The notes under the pieces are model-generated. The model was not told the DNA's origin and did not search any database. It saw nothing but the letters and a program-made list of their open reading frames with translations. 64,000 bases of DNA. It comes from Pseudomonas marginalis (GTDB lineage Bacteria; Pseudomonadota; Gammaproteobacteria; Pseudomonadales; Pseudomonadaceae). Shown in pieces: positions 42,288-51,400 of the stretch (position 1 is the first letter of the stretch; each line of letters opens with the position of its first letter). The stretch spans positions 124,001 through 188,000 of the forward strand of contig NZ_VTFG01000003.1 in assembly GCF_008692035.1 (NCBI RefSeq), given 5' to 3'. The translations under genes were made by a program, and so were the position numbers.

Positions 42288-43355
42288 ATGGCCAAGACCT
42301 ACAGCTACGCCGCCCAGAACGCCACGGATGCCCTCAAGCCGTTTACCTTCGAGCGCCGCGCGCCGGGGGCGGACGATGTCCAGATCGACATTCTCTATTG
42401 CGGCGTGTGCCACTCCGACCTGCACACCGCGCGTAACGAGTGGAACAACACCCTTTACCCTTCGGTACCCGGCCACGAAATCGTTGGCCGCGTGACGGCG
42501 GTGGGTGGCAATGTGAAGAAATTCAAGGTCGGCGACCTCGCCGGTGTCGGCTGCATGGTCGACAGCTGCCAGCACTGCGCCTCTTGCGCCGAGGGCGAGG
42601 AGCAATACTGCGAGAGCGGTTTTACCGGCACCTACAACGGCCCGGTGTTCGGCGGTGAAAATACCTTTGGCGGCTATTCGGACAGCATCGTGGTCAAGGA
42701 GAAGTTCGTGCTGCGCATCTCCCACGACGATTCCAACCTGGCCGCCGTCGCGCCGCTGTTGTGTGCGGGCATCACCACCTACTCGCCGCTGCACCACTGG
42801 AAGGTCGGGCCCGGCAAGAAGGTCGGTGTGGTGGGCCTGGGCGGCCTGGGGCACATGGCGGTGAAGATCGCCCATGCCATGGGCGCCCATGTCACGCTGT
42901 TCACCACCTCGCCCAACAAGCGTGAAGACGGCCTGCGCCTGGGCGCCGACCAGGTGGTGGTGTCGAAGAACCCGGACGAAATGGCCAAGGTCGCCAACAG
43001 CCTGGACTTCATCCTCAACACTGTCGCCGCGCCGCATAACCTCGACGCGTTCCTCAACCTGCTCAAGCGCGACGGCACCATGACCCTGGTCGGCGCCCCC
43101 GACAGCCCGCACCCGTCGCCAACGGTGTTCAACCTGATCTTCAAGCGCCGCAGCCTGGCCGGTTCGCTGATCGGCGGGATCCAGGAGACCCAGGACATGC
43201 TCGACTTCTGCGCCAGGCACGGGATTGTCTCGGACGTGGAGATGATCGACATCCAGGGCATCAACGAGGCGTATGAGCGCATGCTCAAGGGCGATGTGAA
43301 GTACCGGTTCGTGATCGATATGGACAGCTTGAAAAAGGAAAGCCACGCGGCTTGA
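42288..43355 (+). CDS. zinc-dependent NAD(P) alcohol dehydrogenase (YahK/CAD type)
   Basis: Medium-chain dehydrogenase of 355 residues. Catalytic zinc ligands in GVCHSDLH and GHEIVGRV; structural zinc site DSCQHCASCAEGEEQYC with four Cys; Rossmann loop GVVGLGGLGHMAVKIAHAMG. The sequence type matches E. coli YahK and cinnamyl-alcohol-dehydrogenase-like aldehyde reductases, normally NADPH-dependent with broad aldehyde range. ATG 42288 is preceded by AGGTG; an in-frame GTG at 42279 is the alternative. Single gene. Confidence 0.93.
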   Translation: MAKTYSYAAQNATDALKPFTFERRAPGADDVQIDILYCGVCHSDLHTARNEWNNTLYPSVPGHEIVGRVTAVGGNVKKFKVGDLAGVGCMVDSCQHCASCAEGEEQYCESGFTGTYNGPVFGGENTFGGYSDSIVVKEKFVLRISHDDSNLAAVAPLLCAGITTYSPLHHWKVGPGKKVGVVGLGGLGHMAVKIAHAMGAHVTLFTTSPNKREDGLRLGADQVVVSKNPDEMAKVANSLDFILNTVAAPHNLDAFLNLLKRDGTMTLVGAPDSPHPSPTVFNLIFKRRSLAGSLIGGIQETQDMLDFCARHGIVSDVEMIDIQGINEAYERMLKGDVKYRFVIDMDSLKKESHAA

Positions 43356-43383
43356 AAACTGCTCCGGCAAACACTGGGGGCAA

Positions 43384-43586
43384 TGTGGGAGGGGGCTTGC
43401 CCTGATGCCCGTCAGTTAAGGAGGAACGCTGTAACTGTGGTGGTGGTGGTGGTGGTGGTGGTGGTGGTGGTGGTGGTGGTGAGCGGGCTTGCCCCGCGCT
43501 GGGCTGCCCCGCTCACCACAACAGCTCTATCTGCCGGGGGGACAGCGTTTAGACAAAGTTGTGTAGATACCTATGCCCCTCCCACA
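43384..43586. repeat. composite REP element containing a TGG microsatellite
   Basis: Begins TGTGGGAGGGGGCTTGCCCTGAT and ends with CCCCTCCCACA. It shares the GAACGCTGTAACTGTGG/TGAGCGGGCTTGCCCCGCGCTGGG layout with the element at 34970 (ATTAACTGTGGTGAGCGGG), but the TGG step is expanded. No gene is seen between 43356 and 43621. Confidence 0.85.
43438..43479. repeat. trinucleotide microsatellite (TGG)14
   Basis: Fourteen uninterrupted TGG units, plus a partial TG, inside the composite REP element. The homologous position in the element at 34970 has a single TGG before TGAGCGGG. Confidence 0.95.
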
Positions 43587-43621
43587 TGGGTGCTGTGTTG
43601 CTCAAACGGTCATCGAACACC

Positions 43622-43921
43622 TCAAGGCCGCTGCGGCTTCACCGAGGTGCCGAAGGTGTTGCCCATGCGCACGCTGGTCGCCGCCGGGGTGGCCAGGCCG
43701 ACCTTGTTCGGCTGGCGTTTTTCCACGGCAATGCCTTGCGCCTCGCGGTTTTTCTTCGCGGCTTTGGCCGCATTCGTATCGTTGCCCATCTGCTGGCTCA
43801 GGCAGCCATAGTCGGGCGCCTTGTAGCCATCCACCGAGACTTCGGCGCAGTTGCCGGCGTGGGCGTGCAAGGGCAGGGCCGTGCACAGCAACAGGCTGGC
43901 GAGGAGCGGTAAGCGTTTCAT
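43622..43921 (-). CDS. small exported protein of unknown function
   Basis: Protein of 99 residues with a signal peptide (LLASLLLCTALPLHAHA). The mature part has two Cys (GNCAEVSVDGYKAPDYGC) able to form one disulfide, an Ala/Lys/Asn-rich middle and a Lys/Pro tail. AGGAGG stands 5 nt before the ATG at 43921 (preceded in frame by a TTG). I do not recognise the family. Confidence 0.75.
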   Translation of the reverse strand: MKRLPLLASLLLCTALPLHAHAGNCAEVSVDGYKAPDYGCLSQQMGNDTNAAKAAKKNREAQGIAVEKRQPNKVGLATPAATSVRMGNTFGTSVKPQRP

Positions 43922-44074
43922 CAAGGCCTCCTGGCGGGCCCGAGGGGGTGGGCCGGTTGGTGTGCAAGTCTAGTGCAGCGGGCCTCTCGTCACCGTGATG
44001 TTTTTTTTGCTATCACCGTAACATCAGGTTCATAAATTGGCCTCAGGATGACGGTTTTCTAGGGCGCGTCGGCC

Positions 44075-44782
44075 GTGCAGCGATGCAGAGCAGGGGGTGA
44101 ACAGGAGGGCTGGAGGCGCGCCGTATGCGCCCTGGTCTTGCTGTTGCTGCTGGCCGGTGGTCGCGTCGCGCAGGCGGAGTCACCGCTGCTGCTGTTGAAC
44201 CTGCCGGCGCAGGACCTGGAACATGCACTGCAAGCGTACAGCCGCGCCACCGGAATGGCGGTGCTGGTCGACCGCGAACTGACGCGGGGCCGGCGTTCCA
44301 TCAGTGTGCGCGGGCGTTTTACGGCGCAGGAGGCTCTGGCGATGTTGCTGACGGGGAGTGGCCTGATGGCGCGTTATGCACGCGATGATGCGTTCACCTT
44401 GCAGTTGCCCGCGGTCAGCCAGCCGCCTGCCACCCGTGGTGCGGCGGCACGCAACGCCGCACGGATCAACAACAGCTACGCCACGGCCTTGCAGCAGGCC
44501 ATCGAGACCAGCCTGTGCCGCTCGCCGCTGACCCGGCCCGGCAGTTTCCGCGCGCTGGTGCAGGTGTGGGTCAACCCCCAAGGGCTGATCGAATACAGTC
44601 GGTTGGTCAGCTCCACCGGCGACGAACAACGCGATGAAGCACTGGTACGCAACCTGGGCGCCACGCGGGTCGAACGACCGGCACCGAGCTCGCTGCGCCA
44701 ACCGGTGACTTTACTTTTGATGCCCGACACCACAGGAATGCGCATGGAATGCACAGCAGCAAACGGAGCCTGGGGCGGATGA
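44075..44782 (+). CDS. vreA: periplasmic STN/TonB-like signalling protein (VreA-like)
   Basis: Exported protein of about 235 residues. After a hydrophobic signal segment (CALVLLLLLAGGRVAQA) comes an STN domain (LLNLPAQDLEHALQAYSRATGMAVLVDREL ... VRGRFTAQEALAMLLTGSGL), as in FecA-type receptors. The C-terminal part is TonB-like (FRALVQVWVNPQGLIEYSRLV). No receptor barrel is attached. This unusual build is that of VreA in the P. aeruginosa PUMA3 signalling system, and the next two genes are the matching sigma and anti-sigma factors. Start is uncertain: an in-frame stop at 44060 leaves GTG 44075 as the first candidate, with a poor ribosome site. The stop overlaps vreI (ATGA). Confidence 0.8.
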   Translation: MQRCRAGGEQEGWRRAVCALVLLLLLAGGRVAQAESPLLLLNLPAQDLEHALQAYSRATGMAVLVDRELTRGRRSISVRGRFTAQEALAMLLTGSGLMARYARDDAFTLQLPAVSQPPATRGAAARNAARINNSYATALQQAIETSLCRSPLTRPGSFRALVQVWVNPQGLIEYSRLVSSTGDEQRDEALVRNLGATRVERPAPSSLRQPVTLLLMPDTTGMRMECTAANGAWGG

Positions 44783-45324
44783 AAAATACCGGGCACAGTA
44801 CGATGGTCGGGTTGTTCCTGGCCTCCTACGACGACTTCAAGGTGCGTTTGCGCAAGCGCCTGGGCTCGGAGGACCTGGCCAACGATGTGCTGCACGAAAC
44901 CTACCTGCGGGTCGACCGCATGGAAGTGCCGCCCAACCTGGCACAACCCAATGCCTACCTGTACCGCATGGCCTTGAACATCGCCGCCGACCGCCGCCAG
45001 GCCGACGCGCGCCTGCTCACCGGCAGCGAGGTGGAAGAACTGCTGCAAAGCGCCGACGAAGCCCAGGATCCGTCACGGGTGGTGGGCGGCCAGAAAGAAA
45101 TCCAGTCCCTGGTCAAGGCGCTCTACGAACTGCCGGCCCGCCGCCGCAAGATCCTTATCGCCGCCCGCCTGGAAGAAGCCCCGCACCTGGAAATCTCCCA
45201 GCGTTTCGGCATTTCCACACGCATGGTCGAGAAGGAAATCAAGGCCGCCCTGGGCCACTGCGCCAAGCGCCTGGAAAGAAAAGTGATCCAGCGGTTCGGT
45301 CCCGGGGCCGGAAAACCGTCTTAG
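44779..45324 (+). CDS. vreI: ECF sigma-70 factor (VreI-like)
   Basis: Extracytoplasmic-function sigma factor of 181 residues, iron-starvation (FecI) subgroup. Sigma region 2 includes LGSEDLANDVLHETYLRVDR and NAYLYRMALNIAADRRQADAR; region 4 is LPARRRKILIAARLEEAPHLEISQRFGISTRMVEKEI (helix-turn-helix). ATG 44779 overlaps the vreA stop. In P. aeruginosa VreI transcribes hxc and two-partner secretion genes next to vreAIR; the same gene families follow here. Confidence 0.9.
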   Translation: MKNTGHSTMVGLFLASYDDFKVRLRKRLGSEDLANDVLHETYLRVDRMEVPPNLAQPNAYLYRMALNIAADRRQADARLLTGSEVEELLQSADEAQDPSRVVGGQKEIQSLVKALYELPARRRKILIAARLEEAPHLEISQRFGISTRMVEKEIKAALGHCAKRLERKVIQRFGPGAGKPS

Positions 45325-45361
45325 AGTCGAGTCCCTGATAAAACCGTGAGTATTTGCGCGC

Positions 45362-46288
45362 TTGAACATTTTTAGCCTCAGTGCCACTCGGCAATCCGCC
45401 GCCAGCCCCCTGCACGATGAAGCCCGCGACTGGCTGGTCCTGCTGACCTCGGGCCGCGCCACCGTGGCCGATGCCAAGGCGCTCAAGGCCTGGTGTGCGC
45501 AAAGCCCCGAGCATGCCCAGGCGTTCGAGCAGGCCAAGGCGATGTGGCAGCAACTGGCCCCGGCGCTTGAGCAAGTCTCGCAGCCGCGCAGCTTTGGGCG
45601 CCGGGCGTTCCTGGGCGGCGCGATTGCCGCATCGGCCGCCATGCTCATGGTGCAGGTCGGCTCCCCCGGTGGTTTTGCCGGCCTCACGGCGGACTATCGC
45701 ACCGAAGTCGGCGAACAGCGCCAAGTGCTGTTAAGCGACGGCGTCAGCCTGGAACTCAACACCCAGACGCGCGTCAGCCGCGTGGGCCAGGGGCTTGAAT
45801 TGCTCGAAGGCGAAGTCGAGGTGATCGCCCATTCCGCACAACCGCTCAAGGTGCTGGCGGGCGAAGGCTGGGTGAGCGCGGCGCAGGCACGTTTCAATCT
45901 GCGCAACACCGACCGCACGGTGTGCGTGACCTGTATCGAGGGCTGGCTGTCGGTGGCCGTGGCTGGGCGCAGCGTGCGCCTGGAAAGCGGCCGGCAACTG
46001 AGCTACGACGCGGCCGGCCTGGGCGAACCGGTGGTGGTGGACACCCAGGCGGTCGTGGCCTGGCGCGAACAGGTGCTGGTCTTCAACAACGCCACCCTGG
46101 CCACGGTGGTGGATGAGATCAACCGCTACCGCCCGGGGATGCTGGTGCTGCTCAACAAGCAACTCGGCCAACGGCGCGTCCAGGCGCGGTTCAGCCTGCA
46201 GCAGTTGGCAGGGGTGGCGCTGTTGATTCGGGACGCGTATGGGGCCAAGTGTACGGAGTTGCCGGGTGGGGTGGTGTTGTTGAGTTGA
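45362..46288 (+). CDS. vreR: FecR-family anti-sigma factor (VreR-like)
   Basis: Inner-membrane anti-sigma regulator of 308 residues. The cytoplasmic N-terminal part (EARDWLVLLTSGRATVADAKALKAW ... AQAFEQAKAMW) is the FecR sigma-binding domain; one membrane segment (RAFLGGAIAASAAMLMVQVG) follows; the periplasmic FecR domain (ADYRTEVGEQRQVLLSDGVSLELNTQT) and a C-terminal STN-like part (VFNNATLATVVDEINRYRPG) complete it. The only usable start is a TTG at 45362, since the GTG at 45346 is out of frame; this may limit its level relative to the sigma factor. It lies 37 nt after vreI. Confidence 0.88.
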   Translation: MNIFSLSATRQSAASPLHDEARDWLVLLTSGRATVADAKALKAWCAQSPEHAQAFEQAKAMWQQLAPALEQVSQPRSFGRRAFLGGAIAASAAMLMVQVGSPGGFAGLTADYRTEVGEQRQVLLSDGVSLELNTQTRVSRVGQGLELLEGEVEVIAHSAQPLKVLAGEGWVSAAQARFNLRNTDRTVCVTCIEGWLSVAVAGRSVRLESGRQLSYDAAGLGEPVVVDTQAVVAWREQVLVFNNATLATVVDEINRYRPGMLVLLNKQLGQRRVQARFSLQQLAGVALLIRDAYGAKCTELPGGVVLLS

Positions 46289-46711
46289 GGCCTGCCGCTC
46301 GTCGGGTAACTCCGATTTTTACGCTGTAAAAGAGCCGCGATCACCCGTTGTTCTACGCCTGTCGCTTTCAGGTATGCCTGTGTGCTCATGGGCTGAGCGA
46401 CCGGTCTTCCCCCTCTGACAGACCTCCTTTCTTATCTTCTCTGAATTTTCTCTTTTGTTTGTAGGGGAAGAGATTTTTAACGTATGAAAAAACCAGGAAA
46501 CACGCTCTTCAAGTCTCACTGCCTATCCGATTTCTTCCTTCGACTTACATTGTTCGGAAGCCTCTGACAGTCCTCGAACGGCTGTGTGACAGGCAGGGCG
46601 ACGACGTCAAAAACGCCGAACTTTTTGTAACTTTTCCTCTTTTCCTTAAGCGTTTCAGCCTCGGCAGCATGGGTGCTCTTTCCATTTGAGTACCTGTGTG
46701 AGGGTGAAGGG
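46289..46711 (+). promoter_or_regulatory. 423-bp intergenic region before the two-partner secretion genes
   Basis: No open frame here looks like a protein. It is AT-richer than its surroundings. A TTTTAC-GCT-GTAAAA hairpin is at 46317-46331. TGACAG occurs near 46416, 46565 and about 22 bp further on (TGTGACAG), which is reminiscent of PhoB half-sites but without the regular 11-bp spacing. In P. aeruginosa the neighbouring Vre sigma factor drives related genes, so this interval is the natural place for its promoter; I cannot point to the exact element. Confidence 0.4.
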
Positions 46712-48406
46712 ATGCCAGCTGTTTTCCGACCTGCGCTGCTGGGGATGGCGCTGCTTTCAGGTCCGCTTTATGCCGCGTCCACCGTGTCGCCCGGCGACCG
46801 TGAACTGGCCCGTGAGCGTCAGCAGAAAGTGTTGGAAGAACAGCGTCGCCGCCTTGAAGACCTGCAACACCTGCCGGGCCAGATCGCTGCACCAACCGCC
46901 CCCGCGCCGCTGGACGACGGCCAGTGCATCACCCTCACGCGCATCAATGTCGAAGGCGCTGCGTTGCTGTCGGCGGCCCAGCGGCAGGCGCTGCTGGAAC
47001 CCTGGCAGGGGCGGTGCCTGGGGGGGCCTCAACTCAACGCAGTGCTCAAAAGCCTCACTGATCATTACCTGCATCGCGGCTATGTCACCACCCGCGCCTA
47101 CCTGCCGCAGCAGGACCTGAAAAATGGCGAGCTGACCATCATTGTGGTGGAAGGACGCCTTGAAGGACTCGACAGCTCATCGCTGGCCAGCCCGCTGGAG
47201 TCCGCCATGACCTTCCCCGGCACCGTGGGTGAGGTGCTCGACCTGCGTGAGCTGGAGCAATGGGTGGATCAGCTGTCGCGCTTGCCCTCGCGCCAGCCGC
47301 AGCTTGAGGTCCTGCCGGGGCAGGCGGTGGGCGGCAGTCGCGTGACGCTTAAAGGCGAGCGCTTCAAACCCTGGCGCGTCTCGGCCAACCGTAACAACCA
47401 TGGCGATACCAGCACCGGTCGCCAGCAGGCCGGTATCGGCCTGGACTGGGACAGCCCCCTGGGCCTGGCGGATCAGTTGAACCTGCGGGCCAACCGCGAC
47501 ACCGTCAGCGACCGCTGGCGCCATTCCCACAGCCAGAACCTGTTCTACAGCCTGCCGTATGGTTGGTGGACCTTCAATTTCAGCCACGGCCAAAGCTACT
47601 ACCGCACGCGTAACGACCTCTCCGGGTTTGCCTTTGCGCTGTCAGGTGAAACCTCCAGCCAGCAGTTGCGCGCCGAACGCGTGCTGCACCGCGATAACCT
47701 GGGCAAGACGGCATTTAACCTGGGCCTGAGCCACCTGCGCACCCGCAACTACCTGGAAGACGCGTTGCTGCGCACCTCCAGCCATCGCATCACTGAGCGT
47801 CAACTGGGCTTCAACCATGGCCGCCGAATCGGCAATGCCTTTCTCAATCTCGATGCCGGTTGGCAACAGGGCATCGGTGCCCTGGACGCCCAGCGCGATC
47901 TCTCCAGGCAGCGCGGCGCGCCTACCTCGCGCTATCAGAAATACACCCTGACCCTCAGCTATTTGCAGTCCTTTCGCTGGCTGGGCCAGTACTGGAGTGT
48001 CGACAGCCTTGCTACCGGCCAACACGCCGAAGACGAACTCTATGGACCACAACGCCTGAGCGTCGGCGGCCTTGGTGCCGTGCGCGGGTTTCAGCAACAG
48101 AACCTGTCGGGCAACAGCGGCGGCTACTGGCGCAGCCAGGTGCGCTGGCGCCAACCGGTTGCCTGGGATGCGCTGCGCCCCTGGGTGCACGAAGTGGGCG
48201 TGGGCTTTGGCTACGACGTCGGTGTGATCAGCCGCGGCCCGCATAACCCCGGGGTCGCCGGGCGCCTTACCGGCCATGCCTGGGAGTTCAGCGCACGCGG
48301 CACTCACCTTGCGGCGTCGCTGGTGCTCGCCCGTTCCCTGGAGCGCCCGGCCGTCGTTGAGCGCCGCGAACACCCGATCTACGCCCGAATCGAGCTGTTT
48401 TTCTAA
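46712..48406 (+). CDS. two-partner secretion transporter TpsB (ShlB/FhaC/CdiB family)
   Basis: Outer-membrane transporter of 564 residues for the exoprotein encoded next. Signal peptide (RPALLGMALLSGPLYAA), a charged linker helix, POTRA_2 (CITLTRINVEGAALLSAAQRQALLEPW), a second POTRA (KNGELTIIVVEGRLEGLD) and a 16-strand barrel. The Omp85 loop-tip motif is seen as GLGAVRGFQQQ (VRGF). The C-terminus IYARIELFF ends in Phe, as required for barrel assembly. ATG 46712 has GGGTGAAGGG upstream. Counterpart of PdtB/CdiB. Confidence 0.93.
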   Translation: MPAVFRPALLGMALLSGPLYAASTVSPGDRELARERQQKVLEEQRRRLEDLQHLPGQIAAPTAPAPLDDGQCITLTRINVEGAALLSAAQRQALLEPWQGRCLGGPQLNAVLKSLTDHYLHRGYVTTRAYLPQQDLKNGELTIIVVEGRLEGLDSSSLASPLESAMTFPGTVGEVLDLRELEQWVDQLSRLPSRQPQLEVLPGQAVGGSRVTLKGERFKPWRVSANRNNHGDTSTGRQQAGIGLDWDSPLGLADQLNLRANRDTVSDRWRHSHSQNLFYSLPYGWWTFNFSHGQSYYRTRNDLSGFAFALSGETSSQQLRAERVLHRDNLGKTAFNLGLSHLRTRNYLEDALLRTSSHRITERQLGFNHGRRIGNAFLNLDAGWQQGIGALDAQRDLSRQRGAPTSRYQKYTLTLSYLQSFRWLGQYWSVDSLATGQHAEDELYGPQRLSVGGLGAVRGFQQQNLSGNSGGYWRSQVRWRQPVAWDALRPWVHEVGVGFGYDVGVISRGPHNPGVAGRLTGHAWEFSARGTHLAASLVLARSLERPAVVERREHPIYARIELFF

Positions 48407-48427
48407 TAACAACAAGGAACCTTGCCT

Positions 48428-51400
48428 ATGGACGTGCGCAGCCCGTTTAACCAGTGCCTGGCCCTGAGCCTGGCGGGAATCATCTTCCTCAACCCCATTG
48501 TTGCCGCCGCCGCAGAGCTGAGCGTGGACCCGGCCAGCCCTGGCACCAGCGTCGGTCATGCACCCAATGGCGTGCCGGTGGTGAATATCGCCGGGCCCAA
48601 TGGCAGCGGGCTGTCCCATAACCTGTTCACCGACTACAACGTCGGCAGCCAGGGGCTGATCCTCAATAACGCCACCCAGGCCACGCAACACACCCAACTG
48701 GGGGGTGTGATCCTCGGCAACCCAGGCCTGCAAGGGCGAGCCGCCAGCGTGATCCTCAACGAAGTCACCGGTGGCAACCGCAGCCACTTGGGTGGCTACA
48801 CCGAGGTGGCCGGGCAGGCCGCGCGGGTGATCGTCGCCAATCCCCATGGCATCACCTGCAATGGCTGCGGATTTATCAATACGCCTCGCGCGACATTGAC
48901 CACCGGCAAGCCAGTGATCGAGGGTGGGCGGCTGGATCACTTTCGCGTAGAGGGCGGCGATATTGCAGTGGAGGGCGCCGGGCTCAATGCACGCAATGTC
49001 AGCCAGTTCGACCTGATTACCCGTACCGCCAAGCTGAATGCGCAGTTGCATGCCGACCACCTCACCGTCATCACCGGCCGTAACGATGTCAGCGCCGACA
49101 GTTTGCAGGCCCACGCCCATGCCGAGGATGGCCGGGACAAACCGCAACTGGCCATCGACGCCAGCGCACTCGGCGGGATGTACGCCGGGACGATTCGCCT
49201 GGTGGGCACTGAACAGGGCGTAGGCGTAAGGCTGGCGGGCGATATGGCCAGCACCGCCGGCGACATTGTGATCAACGCCAATGGCGGCCTGAGCCTGTCC
49301 CACACCACCAGCGTCGGCGCACTCACTGCCAGGGCCGAGTCGATTGACTTGCAGGGCCCGACCTTTGCGATGGGGGATGTCGACCTGCAGGCCCAGGGTG
49401 ACCTGGTGGTGCGGCAAACCCTGGCCAGTGCCGGGAATGTGAGCGTGGAAGGCACCTCGGTCAGCAACCAGGGCAAGGTTGTCAGCGGCATCCTGGAAGA
49501 TCGGCGTATCGCGGGCAAACAGCTGACCATCCAGGCCCAGCGCCTGGATAACCAGGGTGAACTCAACGCCAGTGGCCATCTGGAAATCACCAGCGGCAGT
49601 GTCGATAACAACGGCCGGATCGCCGCCGACAGCGCCAGGGTCGACGCACGCCAGACCCTGAGAAACCGTGGCCAGGTCGTCACCGCCCGCGAACTGGACA
49701 TTGTCGCCCATCATGCCGTCAACCACGCCGGGACGATTCATGCCGAAGGCGATCTGAGCCTGGTCGCCGACACTGTCGACAACAGCGGCAAAATCGTGGG
49801 GGCGGGCAGTGAGCTGAGTATTGCGGCCGGCACGTTCACCAACGCTGGCGAACTGCTCGGCGACCACCATCTGCAACTGCAGATCGATGGCGATCTGAAG
49901 AACACCGGCCTCATCGCCGCCAAAGGCGATGCCGTCATCAGCGCATCAAACCTCACCCAAGACCACGGCCAGATCCTCAGCGGTCAAGACATCCAACTGC
50001 GCGTGCGCGATGTACTGCACAACCTCGGCGTGCTCAGTGCAGCGTGGCATATGCAGATCAATGCCGCTCAGTTGAATAACCATGGGAGCGTCGGCAGCCA
50101 GGGCCATTTCCTGCTCACTGCCAACGTCACCAACACCGGCCTGCTGTTCAGCGGCGGCGACCTGCACGTGCGCGGCGAGCATTTCAGCAACCTCGAAGGT
50201 GATCTCTACAGCGTCGGTGATTTCAGTTTCAGCGGCACGCGCTTCAGTAACCTCTCCGGCAGCGTGGAAACCGAAGGCAACCTGCACATCAACGCCCGCG
50301 AGTTCGAAAACGCCCGCACCCACCTTGCCCTCGAACGCGAACTGGTCGGCGGCAGCATCCAGTGGGTCTGCGGCCAGCACTGCGACGGCGACGACAGCTT
50401 CAAGCGCGGCACCATCTATATCAGCGAAACCTGGCGCGAAACCGCCGCGCCCAACTCCACCCAGGCCGCGCGACTGGTGGCCGGCAAACACCTGAGTATC
50501 GACGCGCATACCCTGGAAAACCGCTACAGCCTGCTCGCCGCCAATGGCGACATGCACCTCGCCGCCCACCGCCTTATCAACCAGGGCGCGGCCTCCCAGA
50601 CCGGTACTTCCAGCACCATCATCGGCACCCCCGGGCGCATCGACAAAGCCCTGTGGGACCAGATGGAGTTCCACGACCTGCCGGCCTTCAACAATGCGCC
50701 GTTCGACCCGGTGCGCTTTGCCGAACTCAAGGCGCGCTCGACAGGGGAGGGCTTCAGCAACCCCGGCACACTCACGACCTGGCGCGAGGATGGCCGCGCA
50801 GTCTATGCCGCCACCCTGCAAGCCGGCGGCAGCCTCAACCTGCAGGCCAGCGAGTACCTGCAAAACGGCACCCTGCGTGAAAACACCCTGGCGCAACTGA
50901 CGGGCGAAACAGGCCACAACCCCAACGACCTCGAACTGAGCCCTGATCGCCTCAGCGAAGACCTGACCCAACCGCCGGAATTCCAACTGCCCAGCGGTGA
51001 ATACGGGCTGTTTATCCCCAGCAGGAATCCGGGCAGCCCCTACCTGATTGAAACCAATCCACTCTTCACCCACCTTGCCAACTTTCTCAGTTCCCAGTAT
51101 CTGCTCGACAAGATCGGCTACAACAACGACGAAGCCTGGCGGCGCCTGGGCGACGGCTACTACGAAAGCCGCCTGATCCGTGACGCCGTGCTGGCGAAGA
51201 CCGGGCAACGCTTTCTCGCCGGGCTGGAGAGCGACGAGGAACAGTTCCGCTACCTGATGGACAACGGCCTCAGCGCCCGCGACAGCCTGCAACTGAGTGT
51301 CGGCGTCGGCCTCACCGCGCAGCAGGTGACGGCCCTGACCCACGACATCGTGTGGATGGAAAAACGCCAGGTGCAGGGCGAAGACGTGCTGGTGCCGGTG

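Noticed and set aside
43441..43560. Open frame coding a poly-Val tract through the TGG repeat (rightward, near 43383-43811)
   Set aside because: It is made only of REP and microsatellite sequence and then runs antisense through the small exported protein gene.
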